A stretch of DNA of 64,000 nt from Bradyrhizobium stylosanthis (GCF_001641335.1 NZ_LVEM01000001.1:594580-658579); one strand, 5' to 3'; positions 25,428 through 37,755 are shown, counted from the first letter of the stretch. The notes: generated by a model from the sequence alone, not told the origin. Translations and numbers: made by a program.

Positions 25428-26678
25428 CTACCTGATGGCCGCCGCCAGCGCCGCGATCAGGGCCGGTGGCGTCACCAGCATGCCGAGCTTGAGGAACGGC
25501 CAGGCGCCGACCTCGATCTTCTCGCGGCGAAGCGCGACCAGCCACAGGATGGTGGCGAGCGAGCCGGTCACCGACAGATTGGGGCCGAGATCGACGCCGA
25601 TCAGGATGGCGCTGACGACGGGGGCGGGCAGGTGATCGCTGGCGGCGACCGAGCCTGCGACGAGCCCGACGGGAAGGTTGTTGGCGATATTGGTGGCGAG
25701 GGCTGTGGCGATGCCGACGCTCCAGGCGGCTTGAGGCACCGATTGCGCGACGGCCTGGTGCAGCAGCGCGCTGAGCTGTCCGATCACGCCGGTCTTGATC
25801 AGGGCCTCCACCATCACGAAGAGCCCGCCGACCAGCGGCAGCACGCTCCAGGACACGCCGCGCAGCACGGGCAGCGGCGACTGGCTGCTGATCAGCAGTA
25901 CGAGCGCGGCCGTCACCACGCCGCAGATGAAGGTCGGCAGGCCCAACTGCTTGTCCATTGCAGAGGCCGTGACCAGCACAACGCCGATCGCGACGATGCC
26001 TATGGCGGTCAGCTTGCCGCCGCGGCCGAGCTTCGGATGCGGCACGCTGCGCGCAATCGTCTCTTCCTTGAGCGCCCGGTGCTGGGTCAGGCGCAAGACG
26101 ATGTAGGTCAGCAGGATCGAGGCCGCCGAGGGCAGGGCGAACAGGCGCAGCCATTCGGTCAGCTGCGGCATGCGCGCGCCGAACACGACGAGGTTGGCGG
26201 GATTGGAGATCGGCAGCACGAAGCTCGCGGCATTGGCGATGAAGGCGCAGACGAACAAATAAGGCAGCGGCTTGGCGCCGGCCGCGCGCGTCGCGGCATA
26301 GACGGCGGGTGTCAGCACGATCGCGGTGGCGTCGTTCGAGAGCAGCACCGTCACCAGCGTGCCGACGAGATAGATCAGCAGGAACAGCCGCTGCGGCGAG
26401 CCGCCTGCATATTCCACCGCGAGCGCGGCGAGATAGTCGAACAGGCCCTCGAGCCGGGCGAGCTCGGCAATCAGCATCATGCCGATCAGGAAGAGATAGA
26501 CATCGAGGCCCTTCTCGATGCCGACAAGCGCGTCCTGCCAGGGCAGCAAGCCGAGCAGAACGAGAGCGCCGGCGCCGACGACCGCCCAGATCGCCTCGGG
26601 CAGGCGAAACGGCCGGATGATGACGCCTGCGGTCGCAAGCGCAATGATGCCCCAGGCCCAGATGGCGTCAGACGGCAC
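25428..26678 (-). CDS. ArsB/NhaD-type (ion transporter superfamily) membrane transporter
   Basis: A 416-residue permease with a GTG start at 26678 (GAGGA upstream). About 11-12 hydrophobic helices; 'GIIALATAGVIIRPFRLPEA', 'TVLLSNDATAIVLTPAVYAA', 'PISNPANLVVF' and 'VDLGPNLSVTGSLATILWLV' are characteristic of the ArsB arsenite-permease branch. No ars regulator or reductase is nearby, so arsenite specificity is not secure; other members carry Na+ or organic anions. It follows an MFS gene by 25 bp and is probably co-transcribed with it. Confidence 0.85.
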   Translation of the reverse strand: MPSDAIWAWGIIALATAGVIIRPFRLPEAIWAVVGAGALVLLGLLPWQDALVGIEKGLDVYLFLIGMMLIAELARLEGLFDYLAALAVEYAGGSPQRLFLLIYLVGTLVTVLLSNDATAIVLTPAVYAATRAAGAKPLPYLFVCAFIANAASFVLPISNPANLVVFGARMPQLTEWLRLFALPSAASILLTYIVLRLTQHRALKEETIARSVPHPKLGRGGKLTAIGIVAIGVVLVTASAMDKQLGLPTFICGVVTAALVLLISSQSPLPVLRGVSWSVLPLVGGLFVMVEALIKTGVIGQLSALLHQAVAQSVPQAAWSVGIATALATNIANNLPVGLVAGSVAASDHLPAPVVSAILIGVDLGPNLSVTGSLATILWLVALRREKIEVGAWPFLKLGMLVTPPALIAALAAAIR

Positions 26679-26703
26679 GCTTAGTCCTCGATGTGGAAAG
26701 GGT

Positions 26704-27978
26704 TCATTCGGCAGCGATAGCCGATGTCGGCGGCGCTGTCTTCCCCTGCGGCGGCAAGGCGCCATGCCGTGTCTCGGGCAGGGCGAGGAGGCAGATGATT
26801 GCGCCGATCGCAGCGACCGCACCGAGCGTGATGAAGGCCGCGCTGTAGCCCGCGCCGACCACGACGAAGCCGGCAAGCGCCGTCGACAGCGCAGCTCCGA
26901 TGCTCTGGGCGGTGATGACCGCGCCTTGCGCCACGTTGAAGCGGCCGGTGTTGCGCATGAGGTCGGCAACGATGACCGGGAAGATGGCGCCGAAAATGCC
27001 GGCGCCGACGCCGTCGAGAAGCTGCACGCCGACCAGCCAGAACGGATTGTCCGAGAGCGTGTAGAGCGCGCCGCGGATCGGCAGGATCAGCAGCGCTGCG
27101 AGGAAGAAGCGTTTGTGACCCCACCGGTCGGCCTTGGCGCCGACCAGCATCGCGAACGGCACCATCACGATCTGCGCCGCGACGATGCAGGCCGACATCA
27201 GGCTGGTGCCCATGTTCCTGTCCTGCAGCGCGAGCTTCTGTCCGACCAGCGGCAGCATCGCCGCATTGGAGAGATGGAACAGCAGGACGCAGACCGCGAA
27301 GACGAGCAGGGGGCGGCAGGTCAGCAGCACGGCGAGGCCTGAGGGCGGCTCATGCGGGCTGCCGCCATCGGCATCGTGCAGCCCGCGGGCAAGGTCGTGA
27401 TCGATCGCCCGTTCGGGGATCGCGAGGATGCTGGCGAGGCTTGCGACCGCCATGGCACCGAGCAGATAGAAGACCACGGCCGGGCCGAACCAATAGGCGG
27501 TGAGCCCGGCAAGCCCGGCCGCGACCGCATTGCCGGCGTGATTGAAGGTCTCATTGCGGCCGATCCGCCCAGTGAAGGCGGCATGGCCGAAGATGCCGAG
27601 CGAGACGGCGGCGATCGCCGGCGGAAAGATCACGGCGGCGGCCTGCGCAATGCCTTGCGAGATCGCGACCGGCAGGAAGGTCGGAAACAGGGGAAGCGAT
27701 AGCGAAGCCGATGTCACCATGATCGCGGCGACAGCCATCACCAGCCGTTTCGCGCGCGTCGCATCGACCAGCGCACCCGCCGGCGTCTGCGCCACGATGC
27801 CGGCGATCGTCGCGATCGACATCACGAGGCCAATGCGCGCCTCGTCCCAATGCTGCTCGGTGAGGAGATAGACGGCAAGATAGGGACCGAGCCCGTCGCG
27901 GACGTCGGCGAGGAAGAAATTGGCCGCATCCAGCGCGCGGCCGGCGCGCCTCGTCTGATCAGGATGCTGGTTCGACAT
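26704..27978 (-). CDS. MFS transporter
   Basis: A 424-residue 12-helix permease; ATG 27978 is preferred to the TTG one codon earlier. Helix 2-3 loop 'QTPAGALVDATRAKRLVMAV' and 'GAKADRWGHKRFFLAALLIL' after helix 8 are MFS A-type motifs. The family resembles drug/metabolite exporters with an acidic 'DVRDGLGPYLAVYLL' in helix 1. It precedes the ArsB-like permease in the same direction with a small gap. The substrate is unknown. Confidence 0.88.
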   Translation of the reverse strand: MSNQHPDQTRRAGRALDAANFFLADVRDGLGPYLAVYLLTEQHWDEARIGLVMSIATIAGIVAQTPAGALVDATRAKRLVMAVAAIMVTSASLSLPLFPTFLPVAISQGIAQAAAVIFPPAIAAVSLGIFGHAAFTGRIGRNETFNHAGNAVAAGLAGLTAYWFGPAVVFYLLGAMAVASLASILAIPERAIDHDLARGLHDADGGSPHEPPSGLAVLLTCRPLLVFAVCVLLFHLSNAAMLPLVGQKLALQDRNMGTSLMSACIVAAQIVMVPFAMLVGAKADRWGHKRFFLAALLILPIRGALYTLSDNPFWLVGVQLLDGVGAGIFGAIFPVIVADLMRNTGRFNVAQGAVITAQSIGAALSTALAGFVVVGAGYSAAFITLGAVAAIGAIICLLALPETRHGALPPQGKTAPPTSAIAAE

Positions 27979-28044
27979 CAATGTCTCGATCGAGGCGCGG
28001 AAGCGTCCGGCCAGAAACGAGCGTCATGGCTTTTTTGTTCCGCC

Positions 28045-28485
28045 TTAAAGCTTCACGGCCAGCAATACCGCGCCTGCGCCGATCATGGCGATGCCGACCC
28101 AGCCCTGCGCCGTCGGCCGCTCGCCGAGAAAGGTGAAGGCGAACAGGGCGACCAGCACGACGCTGAGCTTGTCGATCGGCGCAACCAGCGTCGCAGGCCC
28201 GAGCTTGAGCGCGCGAAAATAGCAGAGCCACGAGGCGCCGGTCGCAAGCCCCGACAGCACCAGGAACAGCCAGGTCTTCGAGGAGACCGCCGAGGGGACG
28301 ACGAATTGCCCGGTGAAGAACAGCAGCAGCGAGAAGGCGAGCAGCACCACGATGGTGCGGATGAAGGTGGCGAGGTCCGGATTGATGTTCTCGACGCCGA
28401 CCTTGGCGAAAATAGCGGTCAGCGCCGCAAAGCAGGCCGAGAGCAGCGCCCAGGTCTGCCAGGCGGAGAGGAGGGCGGGTTTCAT
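28045..28485 (-). CDS. EamA-type half transporter (DMT superfamily)
   Basis: A 146-residue protein starting at ATG 28485 with about five transmembrane helices, that is a single EamA repeat ('TWALLSACFAALTAIFAKVG', 'ATFIRTIVVLLAFSLLLFF', 'SGLATGASWLCYFRALKLGP'). 'GPATLVAPIDKLSVVLVALF' and the 'FLGERPTAQGW' loop are the EamA signature. Standard DMT exporters have two repeats (about 290 residues); one-repeat forms work as dimers. The substrate is unknown. Confidence 0.85.
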   Translation of the reverse strand: MKPALLSAWQTWALLSACFAALTAIFAKVGVENINPDLATFIRTIVVLLAFSLLLFFTGQFVVPSAVSSKTWLFLVLSGLATGASWLCYFRALKLGPATLVAPIDKLSVVLVALFAFTFLGERPTAQGWVGIAMIGAGAVLLAVKL

Positions 28486-28524
28486 GGGCGCTCTGTTGTA
28501 AAGGTAACTGTAGCCTAACACTCA

Positions 28525-28649
28525 ATCGTCGTCCCGGCGAAGGCCGGGACCCATAACCACGAAAAGGTGTTTGGCGAAGATTGCCAATGACCATCTCGCG
28601 TCAAACTTCTCCCTGGGGTATGGGTCCCGGCCTTCGCCGGGACGACGAT
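28525..28649. repeat. Spaced inverted repeat, type B (ATCGTCGTCCCGGCGAAGG)
   Basis: Arms of about 35 bp with the core GTCCCGGCGAAGGCCGGGAC face each other across a 57-bp centre; each arm is also an internal palindrome. It fills the gap between the EamA gene and the stop of the hybrid kinase. This is a dispersed element type common in Bradyrhizobium. Confidence 0.85.
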
Positions 28650-28660
28650 AGGGCCAGCAC

Positions 28661-31138
28661 CTACCGTGCCACCGACAGCTTCTCCGTGATCGCCTTGCGC
28701 AGGATGCGTGAGAGCGATTCGACCGAATAGGGCTTCTGGATCAGCTCGAAGCCGCGATGGGCGTTTTCGGCGAGCACGTTGCTGTAGCCCGAGGTGAGCA
28801 CGACGGGCAGGCCCGGATAGCGCTCGCGGATGATGCCGGCGAGCTCGACGCCGTTCATGCCGGGCATGATGACGTCGGAGAAGACGAGATCGACGGCGAA
28901 TTCGTTCTCGCCGAGGATGGCGAGCGCCGCATTGGCATTGGCGACGCGGCGGGTGACATAGCCGAGGTCTTCCAGAAGCTCGGTAGAGAACTGGCCGACA
29001 TCGTCATTGTCCTCGACCACGAGCACGCGATAGCCGCGCCCGGTGGTCGCGGCCTCGCTGGTCAGCGCTGCCGCTTCCTTGTCGGCGGTCGGACTCTGCG
29101 CCTGCGGCAGGTAGATCGTGAAGGTCGCGCCTTCGCCCTGCGCGCTCGTCACCGCGATGTCGCCCTCGGACTGCTTGGCGAAGCCGAAGGCTTGGCTGAG
29201 GCCGAGGCCGGTGCCCTTGCCGACCTCCTTGGTGGTGAAGAACGGCTCGAAGATGGACTCGAGGTGTTCCGCCGCGATGCCGCTGCCGGTATCCCTGACC
29301 GAGATCGCGACATAGTCGCCGCCGCGGGCCGACTGCGCGCGCAGGCCCGGTATGCCCTGGACCTTGCAGACCGCGATGGTGAGGCGGCCTTCGCCGTTCA
29401 TGGCGTCGCGGGCGTTGATGGCGAGGTTGATCAATGCGGTCTCGAACTGGGCGACGTCGGCGACCGTGAAGCAGTCGGCGTCCTGGATTTCGACGGTGAT
29501 CTCGATGCGGCCGCCGACCAGCGGCCGGACCAGCTGCGCTACGCCCTCGACCTGGCTGCCGACGTTGAAGATCTGCGGCTTCAGCGGCTGCCGGCGCGCG
29601 AAGGCCAGCAGCTGCGCCGTCAGCTTCGAGGCGCGCTCGACGGTGTCGGAGATGGCATCGACATAGCGGCGGCGGCGCTCTTCCGGCAGCTCGCGCCGGC
29701 GCAGGAAGTCGGTCGCCGAGCGGATGATGGTGAGGAGGTTGTTGAAGTCGTGCGCGACGCCGCCGGTGAGCTGGCCGATCGCCTCCATCTTCTGCGACTG
29801 CCGCAACGCTTCCTCGCCGCGCCTGCGCTCGGTGATGTCGACGGCCTCGGGCACGGCGCCGGTGATGTTGCCGTGACGGTCGAGCACGGGGCGCATGCCG
29901 AACTCGAAATCGCGTTCGCCGATCGGCAGGCGCAGCCGCATCTCCAGCCGTACTGCTTCGCCCTTCAGCACGGTGTCGAAAGCTTCGCGCACGGCGTCGC
30001 TCATGTGTTCGGTGCCGGTGAACCAGGGCGTCTCCCAGAACGGCTTGCCGATCACGTCGGCAGAGCTCGCCTTGATGCCGTCGAGCGCGGTCTTGTTGGC
30101 GTAGAGCAGCTCGCCCTTGAGATTGACGAGGCCCTGATACTGGTTGCTGGTCTCCAGGATCGCGAGCAGCCGGGCCTCGTTGGATTCGAGCTCAGCGGTG
30201 CGCTCGGCGATGCGCTCCTCCAGCGTCTCGTTGAGCTGCCGGAGCTCGATCTCGGCCCGCTTGGCCACGGTGATGTCGTGGGCAACGCCGATGAAGCCGA
30301 TGTGCTTGCCGGTCGGGTCCCAGCGCGGCTGCGACTCCGAGCGCAGCCAGCGCCATTCGCCGTCGGCATTCTTGTAGCGTGCTTCCAGCACGAACGGTTT
30401 CAGCGAGGCCTCGCCCTGCACCGATTGCTGGAGCACATGCGGCAGGTCGTCCGGATGCAGCACCTTGCGCCAGTCGAAATCGATGGCCTGGTCGTAGGGC
30501 AGGCCGACGAAGTCGACATAGGCCTGGTTGGCGAAGGAGCGCTTGCGGTCGAGCTTGGTGACCCAGATCGGCACCGGTGCGCTGTCGGCGATCAGCCGGA
30601 AGCGCTCCTCGCTCTCGCGCAGCGTCTCGCGCGCCAGCGCCTGGTCGGTGATGTCGATATGGGCGCCGACCAGGCGGGTGGCGCGGCCATCGCCGTCGCG
30701 CTCGAGCTTGGCGACGACGCGGATCCAGCGGGTCTCCCCGTCGCTGGGGCGAATGATGCGGTATTCGGCGGTGTAGTCCTCGCTGGTCCCGGCGAGCGCA
30801 TCGAAGAAATGGTTGACCGCGGCATCGCGGTCGTCGGGATGGATGCGGTTGACCCAGTCTTCGTGCGATTCATCGGTGGCCTCGGGAGGCAGGCCGTGGA
30901 TCATCAGATATTCCGGCGAGCGGCGGTTCTTGAAGCCTTCGCGGAAGTCGACCTCGAGGCCGCCGACCTTGCCGATGCGCTGGATGCGCGCGAGCTCGGC
31001 TTCGCGTTCCTGGAGCGCGCGATAGGCGTTGTCGCGCTCGCGCGCGACGTCTTCGAGGTGCTGGCGCAGCCGTTCGGCGGCGATGGTCTCGGGCAAGGGA
31101 TCGTTCAAGGCGTCGGCCGTTGTGATGCGTGAGCGCAC
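28661..31138 (-). CDS. Cytosolic hybrid histidine kinase with three PAS domains and C-terminal receiver
   Basis: An 825-residue protein, GTG start at 31138, no membrane segment. Order: short coiled coil (20-50), PAS (about 50-165, 'YLMIHGLPPEATDESHEDWV'), PAS/PAC (170-295, 'FRLIADSAPVPIWVTKLDRK'), coiled coil, PAS (330-445), HisKA with the phospho-His in '[20 protein letters not shown]', HATPase ('NLAINARDAM', 'DTGSGIAAEHLESIF', '[12 protein letters not shown]') and receiver ('LVVEDNDDVGQFS', 'DLVFSDVIMPGMNG'). It probably senses an internal redox, light or small-molecule signal. It is transcribed alone; no separate output regulator is adjacent. Confidence 0.93.
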   Translation of the reverse strand: MRSRITTADALNDPLPETIAAERLRQHLEDVARERDNAYRALQEREAELARIQRIGKVGGLEVDFREGFKNRRSPEYLMIHGLPPEATDESHEDWVNRIHPDDRDAAVNHFFDALAGTSEDYTAEYRIIRPSDGETRWIRVVAKLERDGDGRATRLVGAHIDITDQALARETLRESEERFRLIADSAPVPIWVTKLDRKRSFANQAYVDFVGLPYDQAIDFDWRKVLHPDDLPHVLQQSVQGEASLKPFVLEARYKNADGEWRWLRSESQPRWDPTGKHIGFIGVAHDITVAKRAEIELRQLNETLEERIAERTAELESNEARLLAILETSNQYQGLVNLKGELLYANKTALDGIKASSADVIGKPFWETPWFTGTEHMSDAVREAFDTVLKGEAVRLEMRLRLPIGERDFEFGMRPVLDRHGNITGAVPEAVDITERRRGEEALRQSQKMEAIGQLTGGVAHDFNNLLTIIRSATDFLRRRELPEERRRRYVDAISDTVERASKLTAQLLAFARRQPLKPQIFNVGSQVEGVAQLVRPLVGGRIEITVEIQDADCFTVADVAQFETALINLAINARDAMNGEGRLTIAVCKVQGIPGLRAQSARGGDYVAISVRDTGSGIAAEHLESIFEPFFTTKEVGKGTGLGLSQAFGFAKQSEGDIAVTSAQGEGATFTIYLPQAQSPTADKEAAALTSEAATTGRGYRVLVVEDNDDVGQFSTELLEDLGYVTRRVANANAALAILGENEFAVDLVFSDVIMPGMNGVELAGIIRERYPGLPVVLTSGYSNVLAENAHRGFELIQKPYSVESLSRILRKAITEKLSVAR

Positions 31139-31352
31139 GTGCCGGCCCGATATTCACACAGACAAAGCGCGATAGCCATTGCTCAAAAGGGAATAACAGG
31201 GAAATGCGCCGCCGGACTGCGTTTGGCGGGTATGAGCGAACGCCCGGTCTGGCTATTTGTTCCAAACATTGGAACGATGAGCCGCCGGCGCGCGTATCTG
31301 CGAGGCGCCGCAACTCTCATGCGTAAGACTCCCTTTCCGAAGAGGCTAAATC

Positions 31353-32459
31353 TTGAAGCTCTTTGTCTGCCAGGCCTGCGGCAACGTCCTCTATTTCGAG
31401 AACCGCGCCTGCGAACGCTGCGGTCACCGCGTCGCCTTCCTGCCGGAGAAGGAGACGATGTCGGCGATCGAGCCCGAGGGGGAGGGTGAAGCGACGTCCT
31501 GGACGACACTGGCCGACAAGGGCACGGGGCGCATGTTGTGCCGCAACGCCGAGTACGACGCCTGCAACTGGCTGACCGATGCCGGCGACACCACGGGCTA
31601 TTGCCGCGCCTGTCGCCACAACGGCATCGTGCCCGACCTCTCCGACCCCGCGCAGCTCGCCGGCTGGCGCGAGCTGGAGGTGGCGAAGCACCGGCTGTTC
31701 TATTCCCTGATCCGCTGGAAGCTGCCGCTCAAGACCCGTCAGGACGATCCAGAGCACGGCCTGACCTTCAACTTCCTCGCCGACGATCCCAACAGCGGAC
31801 AAAGGGTCATGACAGGCCATGACAACGGCCTGATCACGATCGCGCTGACCGAGGCCGACGACATCGAGCGCGAGCGGCGCCGGCTGGAGATGGGCGAGCC
31901 CTACCGCACGCTGCTCGGGCATTTCCGCCACGAGGTCGGGCATTATTTCTGGGACGTGCTGGTCCGCGAGGGCGGCAAGCTGGAGGCCTTCCGCGCGGTG
32001 TTCGGCGACGACACGGCGGATTACGGCCAGGCCTTGCAGCGCCATTACGCGGAAGGCGCGCCGCCGGACTGGCAGCAGAACTTCGTCTCGGCCTATGCGA
32101 CGATGCATCCCTGGGAAGACTTCGCCGAAACCTGGGCACACTATCTCCACATCGTCGACACCCTGGAGATGGCCTCCGAGTTCGGCATGGAGGTGCGGCC
32201 CAAGGTGGACCGCGACGGGGAGTTGACGGCGCGCATCCGTTTCAACCCCTACGAGGCAAGGGACGTCCAGGCGCTCGTCGATGCATGGCTGCCCTTCACC
32301 TTCGCCATGAACAGCGTCAACCGGGCCATGGGCCTGCGCGATCTCTATCCGTTCATCCTGTCGCAGGCGGTGGTCGGCAAGCTGGGCTTCGTCCACGGCC
32401 TTGTGCGGGACGTGGCAAAGGCGAGGACCAAGGACAGTGCCAAGGCCGGGAAGGCCTGA
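31353..32459 (+). CDS. Zinc-ribbon putative zinc metallopeptidase (COG4307-like)
   Basis: A 368-residue protein with a TTG start (31353). The N-terminus holds a two-Cys-pair ribbon ('CQACGNVLYFENRACERCG') and a second cysteine set ('CRNAEYDACNWLTDAGDTTGYCRACR'). A gluzincin-like H-E-x-x-H lies in 'GHFRHEVGHYFWDVL', with further ligands expected in 'MHPWEDFAETWAHYLHIVD'. This matches the family of bacterial proteins annotated as putative zinc-binding metallopeptidase (Peptidase_Mx). The substrate is unknown. It stands alone, between the divergent hybrid kinase and pccA. Confidence 0.88.
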   Translation: MKLFVCQACGNVLYFENRACERCGHRVAFLPEKETMSAIEPEGEGEATSWTTLADKGTGRMLCRNAEYDACNWLTDAGDTTGYCRACRHNGIVPDLSDPAQLAGWRELEVAKHRLFYSLIRWKLPLKTRQDDPEHGLTFNFLADDPNSGQRVMTGHDNGLITIALTEADDIERERRRLEMGEPYRTLLGHFRHEVGHYFWDVLVREGGKLEAFRAVFGDDTADYGQALQRHYAEGAPPDWQQNFVSAYATMHPWEDFAETWAHYLHIVDTLEMASEFGMEVRPKVDRDGELTARIRFNPYEARDVQALVDAWLPFTFAMNSVNRAMGLRDLYPFILSQAVVGKLGFVHGLVRDVAKARTKDSAKAGKA

Positions 32460-32633
32460 GCCCGCCGGGGCTTGCCGCGCCGTCGCGGTCTTGCGCTGGT
32501 ACGCCAGAGCGGGCCGGATTTAGACCGTTGCCTCCGGCCCATTTTGATGTACCACGGGAGCCACACGGCCCGTCCCGATAGGCCCCAACGGCTAAGGGAA
32601 GGGTCCCGCCCAAGGTCGAGACTCAAGAAAAGC

Positions 32634-34649
<2,016 letters not shown>

Positions 34650-34679
34650 GCGTGGGTGGCCCGGTGGGGCCACAAACGC

Positions 34680-34766
34680 CGTCATTGCGAGGAGCGTAGC
34701 GACGACGCAATCCAGAATGCCTCCGCGGATGCATTTCTGGATTGCTTCGCTTCGCTCGCAATGACG
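34680..34766. repeat. Spaced inverted repeat, type C (CGTCATTGCGAGGAGC)
   Basis: Arms CGTCATTGCGAGGAGCGTAG... and ...CGCTTCGCTCGCAATGACGG enclose a short centre with a second stem (CCAGAATGC / GCATTTCTGG). It lies between pccA and the lyase gene. This is a widespread rhizobial intergenic element and could form a strong RNA hairpin. Confidence 0.85.
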
Positions 34767-34807
34767 GAGTATGGTGCGGCCTCCGTGACCTAACCGAGAT
34801 ATCACCC

Positions 34808-35674
34808 ATGGCCTTTCGTTCCCGCCGCGAGAAACTGCGCTCCATCCTGTCGGGCGGGACCTGCGTCCATCCCGGCTCCGTCTACGACGCGATCTCGATC
34901 CGCATCGCCGAGGATCTCGGTTTTCCGCTCGGCATGTTCGGCGGCTCGGTGGCTTCGCTCGCCGTGCTGGGCGACCCCGACATCACCCTGATCACGCTCA
35001 CCGAGCTCTGCGAGCAGATGCGGCGGATGTCGCGTGCCTCCGCGCTGCCCGTGCTGGTCGATGCCGATCACGGCTACGGCAATGCGCTCAACGTGCGCCG
35101 CACGGTGCAGGAGCTGGAGACCGCGGGCGCGGCCGGCCTCACCATCGAGGACACGCTGCTGCCTGCCGCCTATGGTGAAGCGAAGACGCAGCTGATCTCG
35201 CTGGAGGAGGGCGTCGGCAAGATGAAGGCGGCGCTGAGCGGGCGCAGCGATCCCTCGCTCGTCATCATGGGGCGCACCGGCGCTGCCTCGATCAGCTCGA
35301 TCGAGGATGCGATCCGCCGTGCCAGGGCCTACGAGGCCGCGGGCGTCGATGCGCTGTTCTTCACCGGCATCAAGTCGCGCGCCGAGCTCGAGGCGATCGC
35401 AGCGGCGACGCGCCTGCCGATCGTGCTCGGCGGCGCACCGGACGAATTGAATGCGATCGACTATCTCCAGAGCCAGCGCGTGCGCATCGCGCTGCAGGGC
35501 CATGCGCCGATCGCGGCGGCGACGCAGGCCGTCTACGAGACACAAAAGGCGCTCCGCGAAGGCACGCCGCCGAAGGCGCTCAAAGGCCTGGCCTCCGCCG
35601 AGCTGATGGGCCGGGTCATGCGCGAGGCCGAGACCAAGGCGCGCAGCGCCGATGGTCTCGGGCTGAAGACGTGA
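34808..35674 (+). CDS. Isocitrate lyase/PEP-mutase superfamily protein, oxaloacetate decarboxylase type
   Basis: A 288-residue TIM-barrel lyase; ATG 34808 begins '[20 protein letters not shown]'. Metal-binding acidic residues are in '[20 protein letters not shown]' (D-x-D-x-G) and 'LTIEDTLLP'; '[20 protein letters not shown]' is the family's phosphate/carboxylate-side segment. The length and '[17 protein letters not shown]' start resemble the non-biotin oxaloacetate decarboxylases of Pseudomonas and not isocitrate or methylisocitrate lyase. It overlaps the acylphosphatase gene by 4 bp (GTGA). Confidence 0.85.
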   Translation: MAFRSRREKLRSILSGGTCVHPGSVYDAISIRIAEDLGFPLGMFGGSVASLAVLGDPDITLITLTELCEQMRRMSRASALPVLVDADHGYGNALNVRRTVQELETAGAAGLTIEDTLLPAAYGEAKTQLISLEEGVGKMKAALSGRSDPSLVIMGRTGAASISSIEDAIRRARAYEAAGVDALFFTGIKSRAELEAIAAATRLPIVLGGAPDELNAIDYLQSQRVRIALQGHAPIAAATQAVYETQKALREGTPPKALKGLASAELMGRVMREAETKARSADGLGLKT

Positions 35675-35970
35675 GCCGGGCGATCCTCCAGGTCATGGTC
35701 CGCGGCCGCGTGCAGGGCGTCGGCTATCGCGCCTGGGTCGAGTACCAGGCGACCGCGAGCGGCCTCGAAGGGTGGGTCCGCAACCGCCGCGACGGCAGCG
35801 TCGAGGCGCTGCTTGCAGGCCCGCCGCAGCACGTCGCCGAGATGGTTGCCCTGTGCCGCCACGGTCCGCCGTCCTCGCGCGTCGACAGCGTCACCAGCGA
35901 GACGGCGAGCGCAGATGAGCTGAATTTGCGCAGGGCAGGGGAAGCGTTCTCGGTGCTGCCGACGGTTTAG
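35671..35970 (+). CDS. Acylphosphatase
   Basis: A 99-residue enzyme that hydrolyses acyl phosphates. The catalytic Arg is in '[12 protein letters not shown]' and the catalytic Asn in '[17 protein letters not shown]', both textbook. The GTG start overlaps the stop of the lyase gene, so translation is coupled. The normal family length is about 90-100. Confidence 0.95.
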   Translation: MSRAILQVMVRGRVQGVGYRAWVEYQATASGLEGWVRNRRDGSVEALLAGPPQHVAEMVALCRHGPPSSRVDSVTSETASADELNLRRAGEAFSVLPTV

Positions 35971-35988
35971 GTGCGCTGTCGCGGAAGG

Positions 35989-36076
35989 TCGTCATGCCCG
36001 GGCTTGTCCCGGGCATCCACGTTCTTCGTATTGCGCGGCAAGGCGTGGATGGCCGGGTCAAGCCCGGCCATGACGA
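35989..36076. repeat. Spaced inverted repeat, type D (TCGTCATGCCCGGGCTTG)
   Basis: Arms TCGTCATGCCCGGGCTTGTC... and ...GGTCAAGCCCGGCCATGACG surround a centre with a second stem (CATCCACG / CGTGGATG). It lies between the acylphosphatase and hybrid kinase genes. A lone half of the same family is at 13441-13458. Confidence 0.85.
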
Positions 36077-36092
36077 TGTGAGCCGGAGATCG

Positions 36093-37613
36093 TCACCGCG
36101 GCAGCTTGGCGATCGCCTCGCTCAGCTCGTGGATCTCGTACGGCTTGCGCAGGATCGGGAAGTCGCCACGGACGTGGGCGGCGACGTCGCTGTAGCCGGT
36201 GGCGAGCAGGATCGGCAGGCCGGGACGGATCTGGCGCAGATGATGGGCGAGGCTGAGCCCGTCCATCTTGCCGGGCATCACGATGTCCGAGAACACGAAA
36301 TCGACGCCGTTGGTCTCGATCTCGCGCAAGGCGGCTTCCGCGTCCGCCACGCGGCGCACCTGGTAGCCGAGCTGCTCCAGCAGGCCGATGCTAACGAGCG
36401 CAACATCGGGATTGTCCTCGACCAGCAGCACCGTGCCGCTGCCGTGGAACGCCGGTCCTCCGGTCGGCTCGCGCGCGGGCGTGCCCTCGGCGCGCGGCAG
36501 CAGGATGGTGAACGTCGTACCCTTGCCGAGCTCGCTTGCGACCTTCACCGTGCCGCCGGCCTGATGGGCGAAACCGTGCACCTGGGACAGGCCGAGCCCG
36601 GTGCCCTTGCCGATCGGCTTGGTGGTGAAGAACGGCTCGAAAATCTTGTCGACGACGTCGGCGGGAATGCCGAGCCCGGTGTCGGCGATGTCGATCGCCA
36701 CGAACTCGCCGGCGAGGTGAGCCTCGTCCAGCGCGACGTTGCGGGCGCGGATCGTCACCGTGCCGCCGTCAGGCATCGCGTCGCGCGCGTTGATGACGAG
36801 GTTGAGCAGCGCGGTCTCGAGCTCCGAGACGTCGGTCTTGAGCGGCCAGACCTTGCGGTCGACGTCGAAGGCGAGGCGCACGGAGCTACCGACGCCGGCG
36901 TCGAGCACCGCCCGGATCGCCGCGATGCGCTCGGCAAAATCGATCAGCTGCGGGTTGACGCTCTGCCGCCGCGCGAAGGTGAGGAGTTGGTTGGTCAGCG
37001 CGGCACCGCGCTTGGTCGCGGTCTCGATCGCCGAGATCGCGCGCTGGAGCCTGGTATCGTCGTCGACGCTCTTCTTCACGATGTGAAGGCTGCCGCTGAT
37101 GATCATCAGGAGGTTGTTGAAATCGTGGGCGACGCCGCCGGTGAGCTGGCCGAGCGCATCGAACTTCTGGGATTCGGCGAGCTGTTTCTGCATCGCCTCG
37201 AGCTTGACCTGCGTGTTGCGCCGCTCGGTGATGTCGCGCGTGATCTTCGCAAAGCCGATCAACTCGCCGTCCTCGTAGATCGGGTCGATCACGACGCTCG
37301 CCCAGAAGAAGGTGCCGTCCTTGCGGACGCGCCAGCCTTCCTCCTCGTAACGCCCCTTGTCCCGGGCGATGCCGAGGGCGCGGGCGGGCTTGCCGTTGGA
37401 ACGGTCGGTCTCGGTGTAGAAGCGGGAGAAGTGCTGGCCGAGAATCTCTTCGGGCGTATAGCCCTTGATGCGCTCCCCGCCGATGTTCCAGCTCGTGATG
37501 ATCCCCTTGGGATCGAGCATGTACAGGGCGTAGTCGGCGACTCCTTCCACCAACAGCCGGAAACTGCGTTCGCTTTCGAACAAGTCTCTCTGCTGACTGG
37601 ACTTTTTAACCAT
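36093..37613 (-). CDS. Hybrid histidine kinase: PAS-HisKA-HATPase-receiver
   Basis: A 506-residue cytosolic kinase; ATG 37613 ('[20 protein letters not shown]') is chosen because the upstream extension is low-quality coding. PAS/PAC (about 10-135, '[20 protein letters not shown]'), HisKA with '[17 protein letters not shown]', HATPase ('[14 protein letters not shown]', '[12 protein letters not shown]') and a receiver with '[16 protein letters not shown]'. The kinase core is closely related in architecture to the protein at 28661. '[20 protein letters not shown]' is typical of rhizobial blue-light/redox PAS kinases. It is divergent from the GbsR gene. Confidence 0.92.
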   Translation of the reverse strand: MVKKSSQQRDLFESERSFRLLVEGVADYALYMLDPKGIITSWNIGGERIKGYTPEEILGQHFSRFYTETDRSNGKPARALGIARDKGRYEEEGWRVRKDGTFFWASVVIDPIYEDGELIGFAKITRDITERRNTQVKLEAMQKQLAESQKFDALGQLTGGVAHDFNNLLMIISGSLHIVKKSVDDDTRLQRAISAIETATKRGAALTNQLLTFARRQSVNPQLIDFAERIAAIRAVLDAGVGSSVRLAFDVDRKVWPLKTDVSELETALLNLVINARDAMPDGGTVTIRARNVALDEAHLAGEFVAIDIADTGLGIPADVVDKIFEPFFTTKPIGKGTGLGLSQVHGFAHQAGGTVKVASELGKGTTFTILLPRAEGTPAREPTGGPAFHGSGTVLLVEDNPDVALVSIGLLEQLGYQVRRVADAEAALREIETNGVDFVFSDIVMPGKMDGLSLAHHLRQIRPGLPILLATGYSDVAAHVRGDFPILRKPYEIHELSEAIAKLPR

Positions 37614-37755
37614 TCCGGACCCCGCCTCGACCCGGGCAAACGCTCGGGAGGGCGTTTGGTTCCGACCGTCTGGGAACTTTTTAGGCAAATGCCGCGGACG
37701 GTATGCAGGAGCGCATCCGGGCAAACGCCCTTGACAGTCAATCGCACCTATCAGA

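Noticed and set aside
25428..26678. Arsenic resistance locus
   Set aside because: The permease resembles ArsB, but no arsR-type regulator of the ars group, arsC or arsH is beside it, so arsenite export is not claimed.
28661..31138. Kinase considered as HWE-type
   Set aside because: The phospho-His box is '[11 protein letters not shown]', a HisKA variant, and no H-W-E pattern is present in the ATP-binding part.
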